64,000 nucleotides of DNA from Melitaea cinxia (taxonomy: Eukaryota > Arthropoda > Insecta > Lepidoptera > Nymphalidae). Under the pieces are notes generated by a model. That model was given only the letters and a program-made list of their open reading frames with translations, was not told where the DNA came from and made no database searches. Below, piece by piece: positions 41,401 through 56,095 of the stretch. Numbering within the stretch: the first letter of the stretch is position 1; the number at the start of each line of letters is the position of its first letter. Location: assembly GCF_905220565.1 (NCBI RefSeq), contig NC_059399.1, positions 14,004,501 through 14,068,500 of the forward strand. The letters are read 5' to 3'. A program made the position numbers and the translations under genes.

Positions 41401-44400
41401 AAGTGAAATAGATTAAAATACACAAATATGAAGTTGATTAAACTATTATTTTAAGAGAATCGCGTATCAAATATGTTTCATACGAAATAAATTCGTCTTG
41501 TAATTAATTTGTTATATCGTTGTCTTTGTGTCAAGTTGAAAACTTTTCCTTTTTCGACGTTGATTGAAATATAAAACAGTACATACATTCAAGTATTTTT
41601 AATAAAGCTCAAGAAAATCGAAGGTAATTAATAAATTCGGCTACTAAACTACATCGTTTAAAGGGTAAATTACACTTGTAGTCTATTCGCGTTAATAAAA
41701 TAGTGAGTCATTGCTACCACTTAGCTTAGCCACACCCTTGATCAATAAATTTTAGGTTACTTCAACTGGTCAATTTGAACATGGCATTCTAATTTAGTAC
41801 GATTAGCTGTGTAGTTACGGCAGTGAAGAATATAGCCATCCCCTCTCTTCCCGTGGGTTTTGTAAGAGGCGACTAAGGGATAACACAGTTCTACTCCCAC
41901 CTTGGAACTTAAAAACTGACCAATGATGGGATAACCATTCAACTCCTGACTTTGAAATAGACAGGCCAAAGACGGACAGCAGCGTCTTCGGTGCGACAAA
42001 GCCAGCCCTGCGGTCACCAACCCGCCAGTCTAGCGTGGTGATTATGGGCAAAACACATGATTTCACGCCGTTTTTGGCGCGAACTTGTGGAGGCCTATGT
42101 CCAGCAATGGACTGCGATAGGCTGAAGTGGTGTGATGTGACGATTGTACGAAGTATTTGTATATTCACAACTTTTGCTTGCACTGCAATGCTTTTGCATT
42201 TTACTTAATTCCTATAACTAGTGATCGCCCTGTGGTCAAATTCGACCATAATTAAAAATTTCAATTACTTATATTATGAAAATATAGAACCTGTTTAAAA
42301 AAAATTCGATTTGACTACAGACTTTGACAATCAACAATAGAGTATAATATGCGTATGTGTGTCAAATACATGGTAGTGTGTATAATTTTTTTTTTTTTAT
42401 TGATTTAATATATTTTTATGCATAATTTTAAAATATATTAGAATTCTGCACTTTTTCTCTATATAAACTATAAGTGTACGAAATTTCATACTCCTCCGTC
42501 CGTGCAACTATTGTAAAAAGGGGTACAAAGTTTTTGCTTCACGTATTAATAATACATAGATTAGTTAAGTGTATTTGTTTCAATAAAAAAATTATGTATT
42601 TGTACATTACAGTATTCGTGGAGTTTAATTATTTCGTCATAACTATTATTCTCATTGATTGTATGTATACTAACGGAACCGTACAATCATTTAATTGGTC
42701 AAGGAACGTGACTAAGTTAATTGTCAGCAAAGAGTCACTATTTTCTTAACGCGAATAAGCTATAATATTAATTTATGTCTAACCTCGGTAAATGAAACTT
42801 TCGACATATCAAGCCTTTGAAGAATGCAAGTAATTAGAAACACGGTAATCTCAAGAATTTAGTACACCATTAATTCAAATATTAATTTCCAAAGATTAAT
42901 TACGAATTCATGTTATTAAAATAATATATATTTATTATTTAAGATTTTCGATTGAGATATTACGTAGTTAATGGAATCATCCTGCTATCTTGAACATTAA
43001 AGGGCTAAAATTTAATTAAATCTTAAACAGAAGAATATTTGTAGAAATATATTTTCACTCGCTTTAATACCGACCTCAGAAATACTAACGAAATGTTAAT
43101 TCGTATTTTTCATCTCCTCGTTTTTTATTACTACTTCATAGTGAAGAGTGTTTTTATTTTATCACCAAGTTGATTATTATTTTGATTTCTTTGTTCATTT
43201 AAAATTTTAATGCTAGATTTTTTTTGTTATGATTTATTTTTGTTAATATAATTCAACTCTTGTAACTATGATATATATTTTTCCAATATTAACCGTTTTA
43301 TATTTTTTGAAATAGATTTCTATTCTTTTTTTATTTCTATCGAGCTATAGGTTATTTATAATAATATTATAAAGCTGAAGAGTTTGTTTGTTTGTCCTCG
43401 TTAATCTTGGGAGTTACCGGTTTGAATTGAAAAAATGTTTTTGTGTTGCCCAATACTATTATAGCCCATTTACTTACAACAAAAATTTAAAAAAAGGTTC
43501 TTGATTTTCATTATTTTTTGGTTTTCTTTCATTTCAATTTTTAATTATGTTCGAGTTTCGATCTCTGGGCGACCACTGGTTTATATAATGTGACAGTTCC
43601 ATTTGCAGGTTCTTTAGTACCGTCAGCGAAAAGCAATGTTTCTCATTTGAGGCACGCTAACATCGGCCCTTCCATCTTCAGATTTCATACTAATCCATGT
43701 AAGTCTTCTAGATATATATTTTATTTTATTTATGCCTTTACTTAATAATCGATATCAATTAATTTTCGATTTATTAATATAATTAAATATCGATAAAATT
43801 AATAATCGATTCATTGTTACCATTATAAAATGTGTGAAAATATGTAAATATTAAAATCTTACTACAAAATATATACATAACCAACATTTTATTTTTGAAA
43901 TCATAGCGATACACATTACACATATAATTTATGTATTGCACGTTGTCGTTACATGCCTGTCTGTAAGGGAGTGTCTTTTCACAGCGATATTTATTGGAAA
44001 ATCTCCAAACCAATCTAAGATGACGTCGTACAAGGCTTTGCACTGTCGATGCGATTCTGTTGACGGGACAGCGAAGTCCGTTTTCTCTCCTTGTGAAATA
44101 TCGAGCAGAAAAATAACGGATCATACCCAAGGTGATATTATTTAAGGTTTTCGATTTGTTACCCAAGGTGATATTATTTAAGGTTTTCGATTTGTTTTAT
44201 ATTTACGTTTAAAATAATATATGTCGTTACACCTGAGTTAAAGAACAATGCTCTTCAGGTAAACGTATGATTATTAATTTGATCTTAAACACTATTTACT
44301 ATTCACTTTAAAATGTATGGACCCAGATACAGCGAGAGCACAAATAATTTTCTTGTATATGAAAATCTTGGTATCAAACTTTTTTCACGTTCCTCATATT

Positions 44401-47400
44401 TGTTAAACAGGCTTTCTGTTGCTACTAAGTAATAGACTTATATACTTCATCTTTTCATGAAATATTAAGTACCGTATTAATATTAAAGAAACAATAATAA
44501 TAATGGTAATTTTTCTATTATTGTATTTCACAGATAAAACTAAAGCATTCGAGAACAAGGTGACGAGTGCCATGTTTGAGGTGAATTCAGTGAAATTAGA
44601 TGAAACTCGTACTATTAAACAAGATACGTATACACAAATGGTCGTAACCTGCTACAATGCAGGTGACTATAAAAATACTAATAACCAGATGTACACACGT
44701 TTTACATAATTTTTTACGATATAGAGCATAGCAGGAAATATCCTGCTCAAAATTTGATGCAGCCTGATTGGAAAGTTATCTCAACCATACAAAAAATCTT
44801 ATTAAAATTATACTGTTGTAATCTTGGTCAAATTATAAGTTCTTGTAACGAGCAACGAAGTTAGAGCTTCTCGGGAATGTACTTTGTTGACAGCAAAATA
44901 AGCGTTGGCAATGCCCTTTCGATGTTTCTGCAGTTTCAAGCGTCCATAGCCTACAATAATCGCATACCATCAGTTGGACCATACGCTTGTTTACTGTTCT
45001 ATATTTATAAAAAAAAAATGTGGTTATATTTATCTCTTTTGTCTATAGTTAGACGTATCCATAAGCTATAATGTTTTCTTATAAAGAATATAGTACAGTC
45101 GCTTTCTAAATTAAAAGTATTTTGCAAATCCCAATACAGAAAAGAATACAAAGGAGGAAAGAAAATTGCGCTTCATTGTGAGAATGTAGGAATAATAATC
45201 AATAAGTGTATATTTTTTCTTTAAAACTTGAAAAAGTAACTAATCAATTGATATAGTATACCAAGCGCAAACTATTTACCACTTCCTCCGCCCATTTTAT
45301 CCTACTAAGGCTTACACTATTTGTAAGATAAAACTTAAATAAACAATTCCATGTCTAAAAATTTAATAATTTATTGTTAGTAAACCGTTAGCAAATACAT
45401 TTGATACTTATAGTCATACGTTCAGTTAAATCTGAAAACACGGATCACTTGTACGATAATACAAATACTATATGTAACCTTACTAAATTTTGTTCTGGTC
45501 ACTTATCACAGTCATTTGATCACTGGTGCACTTTGGACGCTCTCTCGGTGACTTTAAATATAACTCCGTCTTGCTAATCTAATAAGAAGTCCAAATATCG
45601 TAATATTTTTTTTTTTTTTTATATATGGTTTGCTTATGATTTGATTGTTAGAATGAAAAAGAAATGAAAATTGATACATTTATATTTATATGATGGTTTT
45701 AATTGGTTTTATGTTACAGAAACAACAACCAAGTTTACTCCTTCTATTGACAGAGGTTTTATAAAAGTACAGACTAGTGATGATTTGGGTTTTTCGTTTC
45801 GTGTTGATGAAGGTAAAATTAAATATAATACAATAAAAAATTATTTCATACAATTCAAATACACGTTAATAAACATGGTAATATAAAAATAACAAACAAA
45901 CGAACTCAGACAGCATACAAAGATGGTCCTATGTATCGCTGTTATTTAGCTATAGAAACATTTGACAATATTACCTATAATTTGTTTTTAAATTACAGTA
46001 TTATATTAACACGTCGTGTTGGCGCAACGGTTACAGCCATGGATTATACCTGTTGCGCTGGCGGTTGCGGGTTCGATCCCCGCACATGACAAACATTTGT
46101 ATTGGCCATACAGGTGTTTACCGTGGTCTGGGTGTTTGTGCAATCCTTGTGGGTCTCCCCACCATGCCTCGGAGAGCACGTTAAGCCGTCAGTCCCGATT
46201 GTTATCATGTACACCTGATAGCGATCGTTACTCATAGTAGGGAATATATCTGCCAACCCGCATTGGAGCAGCGTGGTGGATTAAGCTCTGATCCTTCTCC
46301 TTCATGGGGAAAGAGGCCTATGCCCAGTAGTGGGATATTACAGGCTGAAGCGTAGCGTTATTATATTAACATATAATTAACATATTAATTAATAAGATCA
46401 CAGACAATTAATACTGCTCACGAGTAGCGTTACGTGCCATTGGCTCTCCAAAGGTAAGGTAGCCGGGACTTCTAGGGAGAGTCACTTGCAATGCTCCTGG
46501 TACTGCAGGCTTCCTTAGACTATGGTAGCACGCTTACAAAAAAATAAAGGCAAATATACGCACTTGCTCATCTAGTGTTCTACAAAATAAATTTATCTTT
46601 ACTATAAATATACAGAACAAAATATGAAAATCGGTGGATACGACAACAAACACCGCGACACGTAATTTTTAAATATTTGATAGATATAAAATATTAAGAT
46701 AAACAGTTACAGTCATAAGATTTCAAAGTAAATTAATCCCCATCATTTATTAAATTTTACACTCCTTCACAGGTACACAGTCATTGATATCAAATAATAA
46801 ATCTCAACGATCAATCAACGTAATGACTTCTGAAGTGAAATGGCGAGAGTTAATGAATAAAGGTAAATGGATTTCAGAACGATTATTATCGCAGTGCTTT
46901 CAATTTTAAATGTAACTCGTAATGGTGATTATTATAAAATATTGCGTGTCTGAGTATGAGCGTGTATAAGTCTACCTGTTGATTAGGTTTTTTTTTTTTG
47001 TATTTAAAAATATGAGTTCTGAATTCAATTTTAGTATGTTTGTAATCAGATGAATTCAAATAGGGTAAAAGGGTATTTTTAACCGACTTCCAAAAAAGGA
47101 GGAGGTTCTCAATTCGATTGTATTTTTTTTTTTTTTTTTATGTATGTTACATCAGAACTTTTGACCGTGTGGACCGATTTCGACAATTTTTTTTAATCGA
47201 AAGGTGTTGTGTGCCAATTGGTCCCATTTAAATTTATTTGAGATCTAACAACTACTTTTCGAGTTATATCTAATAATGCGTTTTTACTTGACGCTTTTTT
47301 CGTCGACCTACGTTGTATTATACGACATAACTTTTTACTGGATGTACCGATTTTGATAATTCTTTTTTTGTTGGTAAGAAGATATCCCTAGTTTAGTACC

Positions 47401-50026
47401 ATGATAAGGAAACCAGGATCTGATGATGGGATCCCAGAGAAATCGAGGGAACTTCTTGAAAATCCGCAATAACTTTTTACTGGGTGTACCGATTTTAATA
47501 AATTTTAATTTAATCAAAAGCTGATGTTTGTCATGTGGTCACATATAAATTTTATTGAGATCTGATGACTACTTTTTGAGTAATCTTTGATAACGCGTAG
47601 TTACTTGACTATTTTTTCGTCGATCTACGTTGTATTACTCGTCGATGTACTTGAAGTCGGTTTTTTTTTTCGTTTGCGAGCAAACACAATTATTTCTATT
47701 TATATTCGAACGGTACACTTTGTTTTTGGTCACAGTTAAACGTTAAAAAAATCAACTTCAAAATAGATTAATAGGTAACAAATGGAAGTTTTTGTGGATA
47801 AGAATTTTATTTATTTCAAACAAAATTTGTCTTCCTCATTCTTAGCCCTATTTAATACCATATCAATTTACTTTGTTGATAGTAAAAATTCAAGGTAAGC
47901 TTCAAATATTACGTTCGAAATTAAAGAAAGATTATTTAGAGCTCTCTTTCTAAGAACGTTTCCTATTATTAAAAACCTAATGATGTGCTATCTCTGCTTA
48001 AAGTAACAATGGAAGTTGTTTTGTTTTTAGAAAAAGTTAAGATATACTGAATAATATAATAATAATTAGTACTAAAATAATATCTTCATCCGGCCCGCTA
48101 GACCAACGGTCTACGTAAGCTGCTCAACAATGGACTCCAATAGCCTGAACTGACTGACTAAAATAAAATACAACAATATTCAACAGAAACACAAGCGTCA
48201 CCAGTATCGTCTATAAGAAAGGTATCCACAGGGTTTGTAGTTCAAGATCGAATCCTACAAGATGCAAAATCAAGCGTTGTAACAGGTAATATTAAATATT
48301 TATTGATTATATTGATTTTGATTTTAGTGTTGTTTGATTGGATTTTGATTTGGTATAATTTGTTTTATCACAACTGTTGAAACTAGCATAGTTTAAGAAA
48401 AAATGTAAGTAACAAAAATATGGACATATGTCTGAATGAAATTATTATTGTTATTATTTATTATTATAAATTAAACTAGTTCAACTTTTTCCTTAGTAGT
48501 AAGTAGTTCTATTACTACTGCTTCTGGTCTTTCTAAGTATTATTTCATTTTATTATTTTCGTTCGTAAACAGTAAAAGCGTAGGTCATTAGTATTTTTTG
48601 ACACCGAATACCTTTCAATCTTCCTTGTTAATGAAGCCTTGTATTTTTTCATGTTTTTCGTACAAAGAAAAATAGGCTGATAGTTATTAGAACTCGGCTA
48701 AACGTGAACTTTTTTTGTTATTTATGATATTGTTTTCGTTTTAGATACAAGTATACCTTACAGAAAATTAAAAGCTACAATAACAACCCCTAAAGGAACA
48801 ATTTTATCATGCACGGGTATATATTTTTTTTCTATAATTAAAAAGAAAAATACTTTAAAAGTGACAAATCATACTTTCAGAAATACCAAGTTTACTTTAC
48901 CATATTTTGGCGACGGTGACATAGCGTCAGTAGCAAGTCACGGCGGTCTCACTACCGAATGTTGCGCTTACAGTCATGTATTTGATTAATATCGCTTATG
49001 ACAAACATTAACATAGCCAAATATTAACAAAGGCTACACAGAAGTTTCCCATATTCTGGCCCTTTTGTTTTTGCGTTGTCTGTTTCCGGTAAACCCAACA
49101 AAATAGTAAATTCTTTACCCTAAAGAGCCTCCAGTAGGGCGTGATTTCTGAGTCAAGGTTTCGGAAATAAACAAACACGATCACAAACGCCTAGACCACG
49201 ACCTACATCTATATGGCCAATACACCATAATACAGTTGCGACAACAGAGCAAACGTGTCGTAAATATTTTTCAGGTACAAAAATAACATCGGTGTCATCT
49301 GTTCAAATCCAAACGGCATCAGTGATATCTAAACATACAAAAATAACTACGGATATTGGTAACAAGAAACTTATAAATGTTTCGTTGTTTGCAATAAATA
49401 ATTTTTTAATATTAATTTTATGTTTTTAGCTGTTTCGACAGATGTTAACGCTGAAAATAGGGATTGCTTGACGGCGCCCTCTCTTTATTTACGTCATCTT
49501 GAAGATGTTTCATTGGGTATTAAATAAAATCTTGTAAAATATATCAAATCTGTCTTCTACGAATGCACAGTCAAGTGCTGTGCCAGTGATACGATACTTA
49601 GACTTACATCTAATATAAATTAAGTTAAAATCGTGAAAAAACAGACCTATTATACTTAGATACATTTTACCGTTAAAAGATTTAATAATCTATACTAATA
49701 TTATAAAGCTGAAGGGTATCGATAATATTTGTTATACTAATATTCAATCTGTCGATCAGGTACAGATAGCAGTCACGTGAACAAAAGTGAAAAATCAACT
49801 TCTTACGCCCAGTTCACGGATTATATTAGTGCTGGTAATATTATTTAAATATTTAGTAATTATTTATTGATTTGATAGTATATCAGGTGACATAAACTAT
49901 ACATTCAGAGTAAGTTTAGCAAAATTTAAGTTTTTTTTTTTATTTAATCAATAAAAAAAAGTTTTGCGCTGTCTTTACAACTTTTTACGATACTTTCTGG
50001 AGCTAAAATTATCTTTTATCTTTTTC

Positions 50027-50117
<91 letters not shown>

Positions 50118-51111
50118 ATGTTTAGATCATTGACTTATCACGAAAAAAACCGCTAGAGGCATAGGGCCTTGCCGTAAGAATCGTCGTAAGACGCCACGGC
50201 GCCGTGCCGTGGCCATGGGGCCGGGCCGATAGAGATGAAAATTTTCAGGGAGGTAATTTACAGTTAGAGTTCCTTTAAGAACGGATTTTTCGATGGGGCA
50301 GAATTAGAAAGAAAGACGTATTACTGAAATTACCTAAAAATTACTTGAGAAAACTAAGGAAAGATTGTTTTTCGCACGAGTGTTGCATGAAACGTGATTG
50401 AAAGCGAGCTTTGCGAGCTGTCTTGTGGTTGTAACGCACGAAAGGTTAACCATAAATATGGTATAAGAGGTCATGAATTGTTGTAATTCTCAATTCGAAA
50501 TTCTCGTGTCACAATGTTAGTTACCATAATCCTCCGAAACGGCTGGACCGATTTTTATGAAATCGTGTGTGCATATCGAGTAAGTCTAAGAATGGGCCAA
50601 TATTTATTTTTAATGTCCCTAAGTTACAAAGGGGGGGGGGGCATTAAGGAGGTTAAAAACATATATGGCAAAACAACATTTACCGGGTCAGCTAGTGTTA
50701 TATAACGATTATACACTACTTTATTCTATGTAAATATTATCAAGTGTTTTTATAAGCGAGTCTAAGTCAAAACTTTGAATTGAAGTTACAATTTATCAAA
50801 TGCATTTAAAATAAAAGATTTTGATTGTCATGTGGTTTCATATAAATTTAATCGAAGATCTGACTAGTACTTTTTGAGTTATTTCATTATTAACACAAAT
50901 TTGCACGACAATTTTTTCGTCAACCGTCGTTGTATTATAACCTCATAACTTTTTATCGGGATCACTGATTATTAATTCTTTTTTTAATTGATAGCTGGTT
51001 CTTGTCACATAGACCCATTAAAATTTAACCAAGAACTGACGAGTACTTTTGAAGTTATCTTTAATAAGGCATATTTACTTTATTATTTTTTCATCTACTT
51101 ATCTTAATAAT

Positions 51112-51145
<34 letters not shown>

Positions 51146-51351
51146 TAGCTGACCTGACGAACTTCGTATCACCTTATCTTTTTCTGAAATATAATAATAA
51201 CATAATATATCATAATAAAATATAGCCTATCTTTTAAGTTGGATCAAACTGCACACGGTGTGCAAATTTACTAAAATCGGTTAAGTAGTTTAGGAGTCCA
51301 TTGAGGACAAACATTGTGACACGAGATTTATATATATTAAGATATATATAT

Positions 51352-51422
<71 letters not shown>

Positions 51423-54400
51423 ATCTGAATAACAATATATATAGACAAGAATTGCTAGTTTAGCTAGATTAGCAATGTTTTATTTATAAGTATGTTTATA
51501 GAAAAAAAAATATGTAGCTATACCAGTCGGCTGTTACTTATAACACAAGCATTAAGTTGCTTACTTTAGGAACAGACGTGTGCGTTTTGTATAGATTTTT
51601 ATTTATTTATGTATGTACGATACTAATTAATAAATAAATCGCAATCTTAATTATTATTTTTATTACATACTTAACTGGCTGTACCAATTGCACTAATGTA
51701 TCAGCCATTAGTGCACTTAGCACTGTCCCTACTGTCAGTTCCAAGGTTGTCGATTAGATTGAAGTCCCTAGTATAGATGTAATATTCATTGATAAACGTA
51801 TTATGATTATGTATAGTCGGTGTATAGCCGGCAGCTACTTTAAAACACAGGCATTGAGATGCCGGTCTTACGAACAGATAACCGTTTGTGTGTTTACTAA
51901 GTGCATATGGATGTAACACGGTACATATACCAAAATAATGTTTTTGTACAATTTTTTTCTGTCTGTCTGTTTGTTCCAGCTAATCTCTGAAATGTCTGGA
52001 TCGATTTTCACGGGCACTTTCACTGCCAGAGAGCTGATATAATAAGGAGTAACTTAGCCTACTTTTATTTTAGAAATTTATTTATTATAACTCTGCAAAC
52101 TGAAAAATATTTTTTCATTAAATTGCACGCGAACGAAGGCGCGGGTACAGCTTGTAATAAATAAGTATGCAGACCTTAAACTTCGCTATCAGTTTCTATA
52201 ACATAAAAGTAATTTTTACATGCCCATGCATATGTTCATGTAAATTACAATAATGATTTCAGGAATATCTACTTCTAATTTAGTGAACCGAGTCTCTTTC
52301 AATGGTGGAGCTCATCTAACACAAGGCAGCTTTGGAGCGGGTACAGCAATGTTTATATCATTTTACTTAAAACTACACAGGTACAACATTGATATCACTA
52401 AGGGTAAAGCAAAGTCAAAGTTTTTTTTTTCAGTGAATAGGTTTCTTAAAGTGAAAATAAAAACTTAATAACGCTTACGCTAACGCTTCAGTCTGTTATA
52501 TCCCACTGCTGGGCGTAGGCCTCTTTACCCGTGTAGGTGAAGGATCTGAGCTTAATCCATCACTCTGCTCCAATTCGGGTTGGCGGATATATTCCCTACT
52601 ATGAGTAACGATCGCTATCAGGTGTACATGATAACAACCGGGACCGACGGCTTAACGTACTCTCCGTGGCACGGTGGGGAGACCATAAAGACTGCACAAA
52701 GACCCAGACCAGGGAAAACAAATGAGGAAAACAGGCCAATGTTTGCATGCAAATGTTTATCATTTGCGGGGATCGAACCAGCAACCGCCAGCGTAACAGC
52801 CAAAAATCATGTGCTGAGACCGTTGCGCCAAAGCTTTGTCATAAAACTAAATAATACATTTGTGTATATCCGGAATAACCGACTGGAAAGTAACACAACC
52901 TTGTACAAATCAAAAAACAATATTGTATAAATATATTTATTTACAAACAAATTGGAGAATATTTTCTATGTAAACTGTATATCGAAATTATCTTTAAAGT
53001 AAAAGCGTGTATAACAAACAGTCTATAAGTTTACAGGCAATGTGACAGGACACGTATTTATTATCCGTATTAACTAAATAAATTTCAGTGTCTAATACAT
53101 TAAAAAGGTTGGATTTATTTTACTCTATCTTAATTGTATCAGGTTATCTAGAGTACAATAATAAATTAGTCTACAGTTTCGGTTTTTTTAACTTGTCTGG
53201 GACGATAAAATCTTAAAAATAATTTAGTTGCAATTACTTACTATTCGTTATTATGTTAACAAATTGCATCTTGACAGCAATTATTGTGAAATATCTGCTA
53301 TCGCAAACACACAATGGACCACAATAGCAAAGATAAAAAATGCTAAATAAATGTAGTACCGTAACACTTTGATCATACACTTTCTTTATAGTAAATAGGT
53401 TTTTAGAAACTTGCTTCCAAGAATGCTGGTTGTTAGACCACAACATGTAATGCATATCTGATATACCTATATCTGAGGTACCTATAAAATAAAAAGGTAG
53501 CAGGGTCATGCATTTAATTATAATACATTTATAAGCAAAGTGCGAGATTTTTTTCATTATTTTCTAAATTCAAAGCCTTTAGATAATTATTTATGAAACT
53601 GAATTTGTTTGTCGTAAAGATTTAAAAATTATTTCATATTATATTAGTCGCGTATGGTAAAATTGTGCGTGCAAAAAAAAAAATTTGTGACGCCGTAATA
53701 TGCCCGTAACGAGGTCTAGACAACACACGCTTCTATTTTTTTCCATATAAGAAAGATACGCAAAATGCCGTTTTAAGCATTATATAAACAGGCAATTTAG
53801 AAGCATGTTCATACAGAAACGAGAGCTAAGATGACTCAGGGGATACTAAAGAGTTTAAATTCGAGCCAAATCCAATAACTTTTCAAGAACTAAATTTGCA
53901 ATTAAATTAATTAAATTTATTTCCTACTTGTCTATAAAGAAATTTCGTAAGAGTGGGTGTATATATAATATTAGATTAAATTTGGACTAGTATGGCAAAT
54001 TTCCTTCTAGCAATTTTTACCTTATAATTTGTAAAGATCTTTGAGGCTTTGTAAATAAAACACGACGAAAACAATTCAACGACGCCATACTTAATCCAAT
54101 GTCTTACTTGAATAGATATTCATAGCGGTCTATGAAAATGGTTTCGTACTTATAATAATTCATTTTAATATTTATAGCTTGTCATCCGGAATATTCTTCG
54201 ATATGTACAAACACGGATATTGAAACAAAGCCACAGTCAACTAAAACCGGTAGTTCGTTTGGACTTCAATACGAACAGAAGCATACTCTCAACAGAAACG
54301 ACTGCTACGCTCAATACAGCATCTCGAAAAAGAGTAACGGTTAGTATTATTTAGTTTCTAAGCAGATTTTTTTTTTTAATTTAATGTCCCTATAGTTGAA

Positions 54401-56058
54401 AATTCACTCAATGATTAAAATATATAAATGTTGTAAAAAGTATTTATAATTAAAATATAACAAAACATCGAAATAACAATCGATTGTTTGTGTATCTGGG
54501 CCTTTTCTAGCTTGAATACTATTCTGTGACATGACTCAGAATAAAGTTCTATAAACGCAATGGTTTCCATCACAAAAAAGTTCTTTACTATTGCAGTAAT
54601 AACAGCTATTTAACTGTGGCGGAAAAGTAACAGCGCCTTTTTTAAAGGAAGACCCTTTATTGGATATCCTTAGTTGGAGATAAGAACTTTGCCAACAAAA
54701 GGTTATTGTCAGGCTGTCTACAGTAAACAAATAAAGACTGTAGTATTCAAGTCATACATTCAACTTTTATGTTTAAAAACCATTTATTTTCCTCCATAAA
54801 TAAGTATTTGGCTTGAGTTTTTGACGATTTTCCAACTTAAAATAAAGGAATATATCGTTATATTTTCACTACAGCTAACAATATTACTTAAAGGTTAAAA
54901 AAATATAATATAAATCATATGATAGCTTTAAGAAAGGGAGGTTACCCAATAGTCTATTTGCGTTAAAAATAGTGACTCATCGCTGTCTCTTGGCTGAGTT
55001 ACACTGTTCTGTTTGAATGGCTTACTTCAATTGGTCAATTCAAGGTAATGGCGTTCTAATTTACTACGATTTGATTGGTCAAGGAGCGTGGCTAAGCCAA
55101 GTAACAGCGATGACTCACTATTTTCTAAAGACGAATAGAGTATTTTGTCTTTCGTGATATAACTTTAGCCTAACGTTACTGCCAAAAAAAGGTTAACTAT
55201 ATATGATTAACTATATTTTTTTGATTGATTGATTAGTTCAGCTAGTACCGTCTATCTGTTGGGCTTAAATCTCTTCCTTCGTTTTTGAGAAGGAAATAAT
55301 CTAGTAACTAAATTAAACGCTCGTAACTTTGATCTTAAATGTTAGGTCTTAACGTGACTAGCCCGTTGGCGCAGTTTGTGGCCCTGCTTTCTGTTCCGCG
55401 GGTTGCGGTTTCGATTCCCGCCTGAGTCTGAGTGTAATATTTGTATTTATATATTTATATATGTATTATTTAAATCTACGTATATTTATCAAAAAAAAAA
55501 TAGTTATAACAGTGGGCTGTTACCTGTAACACAAGGATTAAATTGCTTACCTTAGGAACAAACGACGGTGTGTGTATGTTATAAGATATTTATTTATTAT
55601 TATTATTATTAGTTGTCAATTCTTTTAAAGGCGGTCGTAATTACCGTCATGTCAGGCGTATTAAATAAATAAAATCCCAAGCGACTCCTTCAGGGTGCTC
55701 AGGTGCATTTAGAAAAGATTATAATCCTTTTGGGCTCTAACGTAGCCTCATAAAATAACCAACTCTTGTCAAGTTTTTTACACGCGGTTCTTAAGAAGCT
55801 GTTATAGTAAAGATAATTTAGTGAGTTTGAGTGTGACCACATGATAATCATCGGCTTTCGATTAAATTAAAAATCATTAAAATCGGTACACCCAGTAAAA
55901 AGTTATGCAGATTATCGAGAGTTTCCCTCGATTTCTCGGAATCCTATCATCATATTATGGTTTCCTTGTCATGGTACCAAACTAGGGATAAGTCCTTTCT
56001 AACAAAAATAGAATTATCAAAATCCGTTCATAAACGACGAAGTTATCCCCGAACATAC

Positions 56059-56095
<37 letters not shown>

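Noticed and set aside
41757..42183. Minus-strand frames of 87 and 122 codons
   Set aside because: They lie antisense to a non-LTR retrotransposon 3' fragment.
53036..53089. Possible array exon after GTTTACAG (NVTGHVFII)
   Set aside because: It reaches a TAA after about 13 codons without a donor.
53234..53557. Minus-strand open frame of 107 codons, Cys- and aromatic-rich
   Set aside because: No recognisable family, no supported promoter or splice partner, and AT-rich composition like the intron around it.
54536..54730. Minus-strand frame with a CYYCNSKELFCDGNHC-like end
   Set aside because: The Cys spacing is suggestive, but the frame is short and isolated, with no second exon or homologous repeat in the window.
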